A program made the translations under genes and the position numbers. A stretch of 64,000 bases of DNA from Plantactinospora soyae (GTDB lineage Bacteria; Actinomycetota; Actinomycetes; Mycobacteriales; Micromonosporaceae). Below the pieces are notes generated by a model that searched no databases, was not told the origin of the DNA, and saw nothing but the letters and a program-made list of their open reading frames with translations. Below are positions 9,013 through 17,842 of this stretch, piece by piece. The number at the start of each line of letters is the position of its first letter. The first letter of the stretch is position 1. The DNA is taken from the NCBI RefSeq assembly GCF_014874095.1, contig NZ_JADBEB010000001.1, positions 3,968,001 to 4,032,000 of the forward strand, written 5' to 3'.

Positions 9013-11166
9013 TCACCGGGTGAGGGTGGCGGTGCCGGAGTGGTCGACGGTGACGTCGACCGGGTTTCCGGCGACCCGGAGCCGTCGGGCGGTGATCGCG
9101 CCGAAGGGCATGGTGGAGAGCGGTCGGAGTTCGATCCGGCCGGCCGGTACGTCGGGATAGAGGCCCACCGCCGCGTGCAGTAGGACCACGGCGGCGGCGG
9201 CGGACCAGGCCTGTGGGCGGCACGCGGCGGGGTACGGCAGCGGCCGGCCCAGCGTCTCCCGGTCGTCCCCGCCGTACAGTTCGGGCAGCCGGTAGTCGAA
9301 CGCCTCCGCCGCGCCGAGCAGCCCGTCGGCGAGCCGGGTGGCCTGGCTGGCGAAGCCCTCCGCGGCCAGTCCACCGATCACGATCGCGGTGTCGTGGGCC
9401 CAGATCGATCCACAGTGGTACGACAGCGGGCTGAAGCCGGTGTCCTCGGTCGACATCGTGCGCAGCCCGAATCCGCCGGCCAGGGCGGGCCCGGCGAGCA
9501 GGTCGGCGACCTGGGCCGACTCGGCGCCGGAGAGCAGTCCGGTGCCGAGCAGATGGCCCAGGTTGCTGGTGAGCGAGTCGACGGGTCGGTTGTCCCGGTC
9601 CAGCGCCAGGGCGGGATGGGCGCCGAGGGGGCCGTCCACCCAGAACCGGGCCCGGAAGCGGTCGGCGAGTGCGGCGGCGTACTCCCGCCAACGCCCGCCG
9701 CCGGGCCGGTCGAACGCGTCGAGCAGCGCCGCACCGTCCAGCGCCGCGCGGTGGGCGTAGCCCTGCACCTCGGCCAGTGCGATGGGCGGCCGGGCGAGGC
9801 TGCCGTCGCGGAACCGGACCGAGTCGTGCGAGTCCTTCCAGCCCTGGTTGGCCAGCCCCTGTCCGCTGCCGTCGAGGTATTCGACGAAGCCGTCGCCGTC
9901 CGGGTCGGCGTGTTCGGCCAGCCAGCCCAGCGCGGCCTCCAGGTGCGGCAGCAGCGGGATGATCTCCTCGTCGGCGAGTCCCCAGCGCCAGGCGTCGTGC
10001 AGCAGGCTCACCCAGAGCAGGGTCGCGTCGATCGTGCCGTAGTAGGCGGCGGGCAGCCGCAGGCCGTTGCCGGCCGCGACGAATTCGTGCCGGCGCAGCT
10101 CGTGCATGATCTTCCCGGGCGCCTCGCCGGACCGTACGTCGATCCGGCTGCCCTGCCGCCGGGCCAGTACCCGCAGCGTGCTGGCGGCGAGGTCGGTGCC
10201 GAGCGGCAGCAGCATCCTGGCCGCCCAGAGGCTGTCCCGGCCGAACAGGGTGAGGAACCACGGCACTCCGGCACCGAGGAACACCTCGTGTGGCGTGTCG
10301 GCCTCGGCGAGCCGGAGCGCGCGGAGGTCGTCCAGGGAGCGGTCGAGCAGCCGGGCCAGTCGTGGGTCGTCCGCCACCACCTCGGGCCGGGACCAGGCGG
10401 GCTCCCGGGGCGGCGTCACCACCACCGCCCGGGGGTCGTCGACGAGCAGGCGCCAGCGCAGCACGGTCCGGCCGCGCGGCGGCAGGTCGATCGACCAGGA
10501 GAGCGTCGCGGCGGCCGGCCCGGGGTCCGGTGCGGCGTCGGTCGGGCTGGCCGGCGGACCGGTCTCGATCCCGGTGTGCGCACCAGCGCCGTCTCCGGTG
10601 ACCGTGACGGTGATCCCCTCGGCGGTCCAGCTCAGTTGGTCGGGCTGGCCGCTCTTGGCGTCCAGCGGGCTGACCGGGATACCCGACTTCACCGTCTCGA
10701 TCGGTGCCAGGTCACAGCCGAGCCGGAGGGTCACGGTGGCCCGTACCGGGTCGGTGGCGGTCGAGACCACGTGGATCTCCTCGGTGAGTCCACGCGGGAC
10801 GGCCCGCCGGATCCGGTCGATCCGCACGGTCGGGTCGGGGCCGGGGTCGCCGAGCCAGCGGGCGAGGGAGACGAACCGGGCGCCGTGCGGGCCGTCCGGA
10901 GCGTTGCCGATCGCCTCCGGTTCCCGGCCGTCGATCCGGAGCTCGGCCTGGCGGAGCACCCGGGCGTCGGCGTGGAAGACCCCCTGTACGCCGGCGGGTC
11001 TCAGTTGGCCGTCCGGGTCGGTCAACGCGCTGGTCGGAGCCAGGACGACTCCCACGAGTTCGTGCAGCAGCGGTTGCAGGTGCTGGTCGGCCACGAGGAA
11101 CTCCTGATCGGGGGTGGTACGCGGTGCCTTGACAGATCGTCGCGGGAGGTGCAAAGTGCGAAACAT
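9013..11166 (-). CDS. Glycogen-debranching-type glycoside hydrolase
   Basis: The N-terminal third fits the debranching N-terminal domain (QGVFHADARVLRQAEL and a beta-rich region). The C-terminal two thirds fit an (alpha/alpha)6 barrel of the amylo-alpha-1,6-glucosidase/trehalase type, with WFLTLFGRDSLWAARM, NQGWKDSHDS and SIWAHDTAI. It probably hydrolyses alpha-glucosidic linkages in an oligosaccharide or glycogen; the exact substrate is uncertain. I placed the start at the ATG at 11166, which leaves the inverted repeat 11176-11217 outside the gene; an open frame reaches back to 11217. It has 717 residues and no signal peptide, so is cytoplasmic. It is divergent from lacI and likely co-regulated with the ABC transporter. 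Confidence 0.87.
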   Translation of the reverse strand: MFRTLHLPRRSVKAPRTTPDQEFLVADQHLQPLLHELVGVVLAPTSALTDPDGQLRPAGVQGVFHADARVLRQAELRIDGREPEAIGNAPDGPHGARFVSLARWLGDPGPDPTVRIDRIRRAVPRGLTEEIHVVSTATDPVRATVTLRLGCDLAPIETVKSGIPVSPLDAKSGQPDQLSWTAEGITVTVTGDGAGAHTGIETGPPASPTDAAPDPGPAAATLSWSIDLPPRGRTVLRWRLLVDDPRAVVVTPPREPAWSRPEVVADDPRLARLLDRSLDDLRALRLAEADTPHEVFLGAGVPWFLTLFGRDSLWAARMLLPLGTDLAASTLRVLARRQGSRIDVRSGEAPGKIMHELRRHEFVAAGNGLRLPAAYYGTIDATLLWVSLLHDAWRWGLADEEIIPLLPHLEAALGWLAEHADPDGDGFVEYLDGSGQGLANQGWKDSHDSVRFRDGSLARPPIALAEVQGYAHRAALDGAALLDAFDRPGGGRWREYAAALADRFRARFWVDGPLGAHPALALDRDNRPVDSLTSNLGHLLGTGLLSGAESAQVADLLAGPALAGGFGLRTMSTEDTGFSPLSYHCGSIWAHDTAIVIGGLAAEGFASQATRLADGLLGAAEAFDYRLPELYGGDDRETLGRPLPYPAACRPQAWSAAAAVVLLHAAVGLYPDVPAGRIELRPLSTMPFGAITARRLRVAGNPVDVTVDHSGTATLTR

Positions 11167-11175
11167 TCCAGCAAC

Positions 11176-11217
11176 TTGAACGATCCAATGATGCCTTATT
11201 TCGATTGGATCGTTCAA
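11176..11217. promoter_or_regulatory. Perfect 14-bp inverted repeat, likely LacI operator
   Basis: TTGAACGATCCAAT (11176-11189) is repeated inverted and without mismatch at 11204-11217, separated by 14 bp. The arms begin with TTGAAC, which can serve as a -35 box in each direction, so bound repressor would block both divergent promoters. Confidence 0.75.
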
Positions 11218-11237
11218 GAGGGGCGATGAGGGAACTT

Positions 11238-12368
11238 ATGGCGGAAAAAGTGACGATCGCGACAGTGGCCCGCCGGGCGCGGGTCAGTCGGCAGACCGTC
11301 TCCAATGTGCTGAACGCCCCGCACATGGTCCGGGAGGAGACCCGGGAACGGGTGCGGGAGGCGATCACCGCGCTCGGCTACCGGGCCAACCAGGCCGCCC
11401 GGCAGATGCGTACCGGCCGGTCCCGGTTGATCGCGGTACGGATCGAGCCGACCCGGGACGGGGTCAACGGCTCGGTACTCGACCGGTTCCTGCACGGGCT
11501 GACCGAGGCGGCCGAGGACTCCGGCTACCGGGTGATGCTGTACACCGCCGCCGACCCCGGTGCCGAGATCGACGCGTACGACAGCCTGCTCGGCGCGTAC
11601 GACCTGGATGCCTTCGTGCTCACCGGCACCGACCACGGGGATGCCCGGACCGCCTGGCTGGCCGAGCGGGACGTGCCGTTCGTGACCTTCGGGCGCCCCT
11701 GGGACAACCCGGCGGAGACCTCGTCGCCACACCGGGCCGCCGTCCCGGCCCCGCATCCGTGGGTCGACGTCGACGGCGCCGACGGAGTCGCCCAGGCGAC
11801 CCGACGACTGCTCGACACCGGCCATCGGCGGATCGGCTTCCTCGGCTGGCCGGCCGGCTCCGCCGTGGGCGACGACCGGCGCTCCGGCTGGTTCACCACC
11901 CTGCGGTCGGCCGGGCTCGACCCGACCGGCCTGGACCGGGCCGCCCCGGACGGGTTCACCCAGGGCGAGGCCGCCGCCCGGGACCTGCTCGCCGTGGCCG
12001 AGCCACCGACCGCGATCGTCTGCGCCAGCGACTCGCTCGCGCTCGGCGCCCTCCAGGCGGTCCGCGCACCCGGTGGCTGGCCGATCGGCACCGGGGGAGG
12101 ACCGGAGGTCGCCATCACCGGCTTCGACGACACCCCGGTGGCCCAGGCCATCGGGCTGACCAGTGTCAGCCAGCCGCTGGCCCCGGCCGCCGCCTGCTGC
12201 ATGGACCTGCTCACCGACGTACTCGACGGTGGGCGGCGGGGCGCGGCCGACGGGCGGCACCGCACCGACCCGAGCCTGGACGGCGGGGCGGTGCGGACCG
12301 GCGGCAGCCCCACCGGGCCGGGGCAGGTGCTGTTGCGACCGTCCCTGGTGGTGCGGCAGAGCGGCTGA
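11238..12368 (+). CDS. LacI-family transcriptional regulator
   Basis: The N-terminus is a LacI helix-turn-helix (VTIATVARRARVSRQTVSNVLN) with the hinge helix (GYRANQAARQMRTGRS). A periplasmic-binding-protein-like sensor domain follows. The fold is complete and the 376-residue length is normal, with a slightly Gly/Asp-rich tail. The ATG at 11238 has GAGGGA just upstream; ATG 11226 and TTG 11205 are in frame but less well placed, and the latter lies within the inverted repeat. It is divergent from the debranching gene and followed by an ABC sugar importer, so it most likely represses both in the absence of an oligosaccharide and represses itself. Confidence 0.9.
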   Translation: MAEKVTIATVARRARVSRQTVSNVLNAPHMVREETRERVREAITALGYRANQAARQMRTGRSRLIAVRIEPTRDGVNGSVLDRFLHGLTEAAEDSGYRVMLYTAADPGAEIDAYDSLLGAYDLDAFVLTGTDHGDARTAWLAERDVPFVTFGRPWDNPAETSSPHRAAVPAPHPWVDVDGADGVAQATRRLLDTGHRRIGFLGWPAGSAVGDDRRSGWFTTLRSAGLDPTGLDRAAPDGFTQGEAAARDLLAVAEPPTAIVCASDSLALGALQAVRAPGGWPIGTGGGPEVAITGFDDTPVAQAIGLTSVSQPLAPAAACCMDLLTDVLDGGRRGAADGRHRTDPSLDGGAVRTGGSPTGPGQVLLRPSLVVRQSG

Positions 12369-12463
12369 CCGTCCTCCCCGGCGGCGCGGCGACCGTCCCC
12401 GCGCGGAAGCAGACCCGACAGAAGCGAACCCAGAAGATCCGATTCCCCCACCAGGAGAGTGAG

Positions 12464-13711
12464 ATGGCACGACGATTCATCCGCCGGGCGACCGTGGCGG
12501 GCATCGCCGCCGCGACGCTGTTGACCTCCGCCGCCTGCGGTAGCGGCTTCGACGACGACGGCGCCGGGGACACCCAGAGCAGTGGACCGGCCGCGTTGCA
12601 GATCATGATCGGCTCCTCCGGTGCGGCCGAGACGACGGCGGTGCAGGCGGCCGCCGCCGGCTGGGCGAGCTCGTCCGGCAACACCGCGACGGTCACCCCG
12701 GCCCAGGACCTCGTCCAGCAGCTCGGCCAGGCGTTGGCCGGCGACACCCCGCCGGACGTCTTCTACGTCGACGCCGGCCGGTTCGCCGACTACGCCAGCG
12801 TGGGCGCGCTGGAGCCGTACGGGGACCGGGTCGCGGGCGCCGACGACTTCTACCCGAGCCTGCGGACGGCGTTCACCCACGACGGCAAGCTCTACTGCGC
12901 CCCCAAGGACTTCTCCACGCTGGCCCTCCAGATCAACACCGACCTCTGGGCCAAGGCCGGCCTGACCGACGCGGACGTCCCGACCACCTGGGACCAGTTC
13001 ACCGCGACGGCCCGCAAGCTCAAGGCGAAGGGCGTCACCCCGCTCACGCTCGGCGACACCCGGGACCGGATCGGCGCGTTCCTCGCGCAGTCCGGCGGTT
13101 GGCTCACCAGCCCGGACGGCAAGCAGGCCACCGCGGACAGCCCGGAGAACCTCCAGGCCCTCCAGTACGTCAAGAGCCTGCTCACCGAGGGCCTGGTCCG
13201 GTACCCGAAGCAGTTGGACGCGGGCTGGTCCGGCGAGGCGTTCGGCAAGGGGCAGGCGGCGATGACCATCGAGGGCAACTGGATCAAGGGTGCCCTGCAG
13301 AACGACTTCCCGAACATCAAGTACTCCGTACACCCGCTGCCGGCCGGGCCGAAGGGCAAGGCGACGCTCTCCTTCACGAACTGCTGGGGCATTGCCGCGA
13401 AGAGCAGGTTCAAGGAGCAGGCGATCAAGTTCGTCGAGGCGATGACCTCGGTGGAGCAGCAGATGACCTTCGCCAAGGCGTTCGGCGTGATGCCCTCCCG
13501 GCAGGCCGCCCGGGACCAGTACACCCAGGCGTACCCGGCGGACCGGGCCTACATCGACGGCGCCGAGTACGCCCAGGGGCCGGTGAACGCTCCGAAGATG
13601 GACAGCGTGCTGGCCGACTTCGACACCGGCCTGCAGGGGCTGGACCGGGGCGACCCGAAGGCGCTGCTGGAGCGCGTACAGAAGAACACCCAGGCCGCGC
13701 TCGGCGGCTGA
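12464..13711 (+). CDS. ABC transporter sugar-binding lipoprotein
   Basis: Extracellular solute-binding protein of the carbohydrate (CUT1) class, capturing a sugar for import. The N-terminus is a lipoprotein signal (RR, hydrophobic core, lipobox ending at Cys25 in TSAAC), so the mature protein should be lipid-anchored. The body shows DVFYVDAGRFADYASVGALEPY and AAMTIEGNWIKGAL, typical of the family. It has 415 residues, and CAGGAGAG precedes the ATG. It is the first gene of a lacI-SBP-permease-permease set. The ligand is unknown, though the linked alpha-glucosidase-type gene suggests a malto-oligosaccharide-like sugar. Confidence 0.92.
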   Translation: MARRFIRRATVAGIAAATLLTSAACGSGFDDDGAGDTQSSGPAALQIMIGSSGAAETTAVQAAAAGWASSSGNTATVTPAQDLVQQLGQALAGDTPPDVFYVDAGRFADYASVGALEPYGDRVAGADDFYPSLRTAFTHDGKLYCAPKDFSTLALQINTDLWAKAGLTDADVPTTWDQFTATARKLKAKGVTPLTLGDTRDRIGAFLAQSGGWLTSPDGKQATADSPENLQALQYVKSLLTEGLVRYPKQLDAGWSGEAFGKGQAAMTIEGNWIKGALQNDFPNIKYSVHPLPAGPKGKATLSFTNCWGIAAKSRFKEQAIKFVEAMTSVEQQMTFAKAFGVMPSRQAARDQYTQAYPADRAYIDGAEYAQGPVNAPKMDSVLADFDTGLQGLDRGDPKALLERVQKNTQAALGG

Positions 13712-13801
13712 CGATGCCGGCTGGCCCTGGCTGCGGCCGCCCCCGTGTCGTGGCCGGGGCCAGTCCCCTCGATCCCCGATCCAGCTGGTGAAGGAAGGAA
13801 C

Positions 13802-14947
13802 ATGGCGACCGACGTACTCACCGGATCGGATGACCCGGGCCGGACCGCGCCCGCCCCGACGCCCCGGCGTACCCGACGGCGGGGTGGGATCCGCAGCGCG
13901 GAGGCGACCGCCGGCTGGATCTTCGTCGTACCCGTGGTGGTGATCCTCGGGTTGTTCATGCTGCTGCCGATCCTGATGGCGCTCTGGGTGAGCCTGACCG
14001 ACTGGAACGGTCAGGGCAGCCCGTTCACCGGCAAGGTGCCGCTGGTCGGCCTGGACAACTACACCGACCTGTTCACCCGGGACGGGTTGGCCCGGCAGAA
14101 CTTCATGACCTCGATCCGGAACAACCTCTACTACGTCGCGATAGTGGTGCCGGCACAGACGGTGCTGGCGCTCTTCCTCGCGCTGGTGGTGAACAACCGG
14201 ATGCTGCGCGGGCGGTCGTTCTTCCGGACGGCGTTCTACTTCCCGTCGGTCACCAGTTCGGTGGCGATCAGCGTGGTATTCCTCTTCATCTTCGCCAACT
14301 CCGGGGCGGTGAACCGGCTGCTCGAACTCTTCGGAATCGACGGTCCGCAGTGGTTCGCCGACTCGCGGGGCGTACTGCACATCCTGTTCGGTGCGGTCGG
14401 CGTGGACACCCCGCCGGCGTCGCTCACCGGCGACGGACCCTTTGGGCTGCCCTGGTGGGAGTGGCTCTCCGGACCCAGCGTGGCGATGTGCTCGATCATC
14501 ATCCTGGTGGTCTGGACCACCTCCGGCACCTTCATGCTGATGTTCCTGGCGGCGTTGCAGAACGTGCCGGAGTCACTGGAGGAGGCCGGCCGGCTGGACG
14601 GCGCGACCCGGTGGCAGCGCCTGCGGTACCTCACCCTGCCGTCGATCCGGCCGACCCTGTTCCTGGTGCTGGCCCTGGGCGTGATCGGTAGCTGGCAGGT
14701 CTTCGACCAGATCTACGTGATGAGCCAGGGTGACCCGGCCAAGACCACGCTGACCCCGGCCTATCTCTCCTACCGGACCGCGTTCCGGGACTTCGAGTAC
14801 GGCTCGGGCGCCGCCATCTCCTTCGTGCTGTTCCTGATCATCATCGTGCTGACCCTCGGGCAGCGGTGGCTGCTGCGGGAGCGCGATTCCGGGCGCCGGA
14901 TCCGCCGTCCCCGGCGCCGGGGCCGCGAGACCGGACGGAGGTCCTGA
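13802..14947 (+). CDS. ABC sugar transporter permease (MalF-like)
   Basis: Inner-membrane permease of a CUT1 importer. After a 35-residue basic N-terminus there are about six to seven hydrophobic helices. The cytoplasmic EAA loop, which docks the ATPase, reads EEAGRLDGATRWQRLRYLTLPSIRP. The length of 381 residues exceeds the usual ~300 because of an inserted extracellular loop near 180-230 (with PQWFADSRG and TPPASLTGDGPFG). A strong ribosome site (GGTGAAGGAAGG) precedes the ATG. It ends 2 nt before the second permease. No ATPase gene is present, so the pair probably borrows a shared MsiK-like ATPase, as in other actinomycetes. Confidence 0.92.
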   Translation: MATDVLTGSDDPGRTAPAPTPRRTRRRGGIRSAEATAGWIFVVPVVVILGLFMLLPILMALWVSLTDWNGQGSPFTGKVPLVGLDNYTDLFTRDGLARQNFMTSIRNNLYYVAIVVPAQTVLALFLALVVNNRMLRGRSFFRTAFYFPSVTSSVAISVVFLFIFANSGAVNRLLELFGIDGPQWFADSRGVLHILFGAVGVDTPPASLTGDGPFGLPWWEWLSGPSVAMCSIIILVVWTTSGTFMLMFLAALQNVPESLEEAGRLDGATRWQRLRYLTLPSIRPTLFLVLALGVIGSWQVFDQIYVMSQGDPAKTTLTPAYLSYRTAFRDFEYGSGAAISFVLFLIIIVLTLGQRWLLRERDSGRRIRRPRRRGRETGRRS

Positions 14948-14949
14948 CG

Positions 14950-15867
14950 ATGGCCGTACTGACCGAACCGGGGCCGGGTGCGGTGGGCCGGTCGCCGAGC
15001 CCGGAAGGCCGCCGCCGGCCGCGCCGGAACCGTGGGCCGGGCGCCCTGGCGACCAGCTTCGCCGGGTACGCCGTGCTGGTCTTCTTCGCGCTGGTGTTCC
15101 TCTATCCGTTCGTCATCCAACTCGGCAACGCCTTCAAGACCGAGCCGGACGCGGCGGCGAACCCGCTCTCCCCGGTGCCCTCGGTGCTGGACCTCAGCAG
15201 CGTGCAGCGGATCTTCGAGGGGACCGACTTTCCGCTCTGGCTGGGGAACTCGACCCTGGTCACCGTCGTGGTCACCATCGGCCGGGTCTTCTTCGCCTCG
15301 TTGGCCGGCTACGCCCTGGCCCGCCTGCGGTTCAGCGGCCGGCGTCCGGTCTTCGCGGTGGTCGTGGCGATGATGGCGGTGCCGCCCGTGGTGCTGCTGA
15401 TCCCGAAGTTCCTGGTGCTCAACCAGCTCGGGCTCTACAACAGCTACGCCGCGCTGATCGTGCCGCTGCTGGTCGACGCGACCGGGGTGTTCGTGATGAA
15501 GCAGTTCTTCGAGTCGATCCCGGTCAGCGTCGAGGAGTCGGCCCGGATCGACGGCGCCGGCACGTTCCGGACGTTCTGGTCGGTGGTGCTGCCGATGGCC
15601 CGGCCGGCGCTGATCACGGTGACCATCATGTCGTTCCAGGGCTCGTGGAACGAACTTCCGCACAGCCTGGTCGCGGTCCAGGACCCCGCCCTGTTCACCC
15701 TGCCCCGAGGGCTGGCCGACCTGGTCAGCGGTTCGCTGGGCAAGGGCAACCAGTATCCGTTGAAGCTCGGCGCCGCGCTGTTGGCCACCATCCCGGTGGC
15801 GATCATCTTCGTGGTCTTCCAGCGCTACTTCGTCCGGGGCGCGAACGAGGGCGCAGACAAGGGCTGA
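14950..15867 (+). CDS. ABC sugar transporter permease (MalG-like)
   Basis: Second permease of the importer, with 305 residues and about six hydrophobic helices. The EAA loop is EESARIDGAGTFRTFWSVVLPMARP. The ATG sits 2 nt after the stop of the first permease, so they are surely translated together. The basic 35-residue N-terminus (RRRPRRNRG) is positive-inside as expected. It is the last gene of the operon; an acetyltransferase follows on the opposite strand. Confidence 0.93.
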   Translation: MAVLTEPGPGAVGRSPSPEGRRRPRRNRGPGALATSFAGYAVLVFFALVFLYPFVIQLGNAFKTEPDAAANPLSPVPSVLDLSSVQRIFEGTDFPLWLGNSTLVTVVVTIGRVFFASLAGYALARLRFSGRRPVFAVVVAMMAVPPVVLLIPKFLVLNQLGLYNSYAALIVPLLVDATGVFVMKQFFESIPVSVEESARIDGAGTFRTFWSVVLPMARPALITVTIMSFQGSWNELPHSLVAVQDPALFTLPRGLADLVSGSLGKGNQYPLKLGAALLATIPVAIIFVVFQRYFVRGANEGADKG

Positions 15868-15875
15868 CGCCCGGG

Positions 15876-16502
15876 TCAGTGGTCGGCCGGGTCCGTGCTG
15901 GGCCCGGCCGACGGCTGCGTGGCCGGGTCGGCGGTCGGGTCGGCCGCGATCGAGACGTGCAACCGGAGCTGGGGTACCAGCAGGTCGTCGACGTCGAGTG
16001 CCCGGGCGGCACCGTCCGGCTCCCAGCCGGCGCCGCCGAGGAACTTGCGGGTCGCCTCGTCACCGTCGAAGGCCCAGGCCACCGCCGTGTCGAAACCGTC
16101 GGCGCGCCACAGGTCGACGGCGGCGGCGAGCAGCCGGCTGCCGTGCCCGCGTCGACCCCAGCGCGGCTCGACCAGCAGGTCGGTCACCGCGACGACGTTC
16201 GGGCCGAGCGAGCTGGCCGGCTCGTCCGGGGCCAGGGCCTGTTCGTCGGGCGGTCCAGATGCCGCAAATCCCACCAGATACGATTGTTCGGCCTGCTCGA
16301 CGGCGACCAGGACCCGGTGCCGTTCGTCCGGTGGCGTCTCGACCGCCGCACTCCACCGGCGACCGAGCCAGTCCTCGTCCAGGTTGTCGAGCACGTGCTT
16401 CGGTAGCATCCGTCGGTACGCGACCCGCCAGGTCGCGAGTTGGATGCGCGCGATCTCGCCGGCGTCCTCGGGACGCGCCGGGCGGACGTACCCGAGACTC
16501 AT
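15876..16502 (-). CDS. GNAT-family N-acetyltransferase
   Basis: Acetyl-CoA-dependent acetyltransferase with 208 residues. The CoA pyrophosphate motif is VEPRWGRRGHGSRLL, and the N-terminal VRPARPEDAGEIARIQLATWRVAYR block is typical of the fold. A Pro/Asp/Thr-rich tail of about 25 residues follows the domain. The acceptor is unknown. It is convergent with the permease gene, with only 8 nt between stops. A second, distinct GNAT lies 1.2 kb downstream on the same strand; the two share the WR/WQ-AYR-type N-terminus (TWRVAYRRMLP and TWQAGYAGIMP) and are probably distant paralogues. Confidence 0.88.
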   Translation of the reverse strand: MSLGYVRPARPEDAGEIARIQLATWRVAYRRMLPKHVLDNLDEDWLGRRWSAAVETPPDERHRVLVAVEQAEQSYLVGFAASGPPDEQALAPDEPASSLGPNVVAVTDLLVEPRWGRRGHGSRLLAAAVDLWRADGFDTAVAWAFDGDEATRKFLGGAGWEPDGAARALDVDDLLVPQLRLHVSIAADPTADPATQPSAGPSTDPADH

Positions 16503-16537
16503 GGGTGGGAAGCCTACGCAACGCGAGGGGGGCGGCA

Positions 16538-17842
16538 GTGGCGCAGGGTGCCGTCGGGCGTACGCGGTACCAGGTGCTATTCGTGATCGCGCTCGCCGTG
16601 CTGGTGACCGGGTTCCTCTCCGTGGCGGCAGTCCGGCACGGCTTCTTCGACCTGCGGGTCTACTACGGCGCCCTGCACCACTGGGTACGCGCCGACGGGG
16701 AGATCTACGACTGGCTGATGCCGGACAGCAAGTACGGCTTCACCTATCCGCCGTTCGCGGCGCTGGTGATGCTGCCGATGGCGTACCTCTCCTGGCCGGC
16801 CGCGATGGTGATCAGCGTTACCCTCACGGTCCTGGCCAGCGCGCTGGTGATCTGGTGGCTGGTCGGTCCGGTGGCCCGCCGGGCGGGCTGGCCCCGGTGG
16901 TTCGCCCTGGCCGTGGCGTTCTGCCTGGCGGCGGCGTTCGAGCCGATGCGCGAGACGGTCAACTTCGGCCAGGTGAACATGCTGATGCTCTTCCTGGTCG
17001 CGGCCGACCTGCTCTGGCTGGCCGCCCCGGCGACCCCGTGGGGCCGGCGACTGCCGCAGCGCTACCGCCGTTTCGCGGGGGTGGGGATCGGGCTGGCAAC
17101 CGCGATCAAACTGACTCCGGGGATCTTCATCGTCTACCTGCTGGTCACCCGGCGCTGGTTGGCGGCGGCGGTGGCCAGCGGCACCGCCGCGGCGGCAACC
17201 CTGGTCGCGGCGGCGGTGGCCCCGGACGCGTCCCGGGAGTTCTGGACGACCGCGCTCTGGGACACCGACCGGGTCGGCTCGCTGTCGTTCATCTCCAACC
17301 AGTCCTGGCAGGGCGTGGTGGCCCGGCTCGACCCCGACCATCCGAGCCGGCTGCTCTGGCTGGTGCTGGTGGCGGCGACGGTGGCGGTCTGGGTCTGGCG
17401 GGTCCGGGCCACGGCGGCGGTCGGGGACGAGGCGACCGGATTCGCGCTGACCGCGGTGGTGCAGGGCCTGGTCAGCCCGGTGACCTGGGTGCACCACCTG
17501 GTCTGGCTGATTCCGGCGCTTATCCTGCTGGTCGACAACGCCTACGCGGCGCCGGCCGGCAGTCGGCGTCGGCGTGGCCTGCTCGGCTTCGCGATCTTCG
17601 CCTACCTGATCCTGATCAGCCGGCTGGTCTGGATCTGGCAGAGCCGGTTCGACGGGCTCCTCGGCTTCCTCGGCAGCAACTTCTACGTCTGGATCAGCCT
17701 GGCGTTGCTACTGGTGCTGCCGGTCCGGGGGCCCGGCCAGCTGGCCGAGGCGGGCGGCGTAGCGGAGTTCGGTCAGCCCGAGCGGCGGCCGTCCCCCCGG
17801 CCGCTGCACTTCATAGGTCGACCGCTCACCATCGGCGACTAG
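16538..17842 (+). CDS. GT87 / DUF2029-type polytopic glycosyltransferase
   Basis: Multi-helix membrane protein resembling actinobacterial polyprenyl-phosphomannose-dependent mannosyltransferases (PimE/GT87 group). Features are the early FFDLRVYYGALHHWV segment, where the Asp fits the catalytic aspartate of the GT-C fold, then GFTYPPFAAL, NFGQVNMLMLFLVAADLL and ATAIKLTPGIFI. It probably elongates a lipid-linked mannoside at the outer face of the membrane. GTG 16538 follows GAGGGGGG by 6-7 nt. The 434-residue protein has a hydrophilic C-terminal tail whose last 45 codons overlap a GNAT gene on the other strand. Confidence 0.85.
   Translation: MAQGAVGRTRYQVLFVIALAVLVTGFLSVAAVRHGFFDLRVYYGALHHWVRADGEIYDWLMPDSKYGFTYPPFAALVMLPMAYLSWPAAMVISVTLTVLASALVIWWLVGPVARRAGWPRWFALAVAFCLAAAFEPMRETVNFGQVNMLMLFLVAADLLWLAAPATPWGRRLPQRYRRFAGVGIGLATAIKLTPGIFIVYLLVTRRWLAAAVASGTAAAATLVAAAVAPDASREFWTTALWDTDRVGSLSFISNQSWQGVVARLDPDHPSRLLWLVLVAATVAVWVWRVRATAAVGDEATGFALTAVVQGLVSPVTWVHHLVWLIPALILLVDNAYAAPAGSRRRRGLLGFAIFAYLILISRLVWIWQSRFDGLLGFLGSNFYVWISLALLLVLPVRGPGQLAEAGGVAEFGQPERRPSPRPLHFIGRPLTIGD

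Noticed and set aside
11525-14380. Long minus-strand frame over lacI and the ABC genes
   Set aside because: Spans several real genes in a shadow frame and has no domain.
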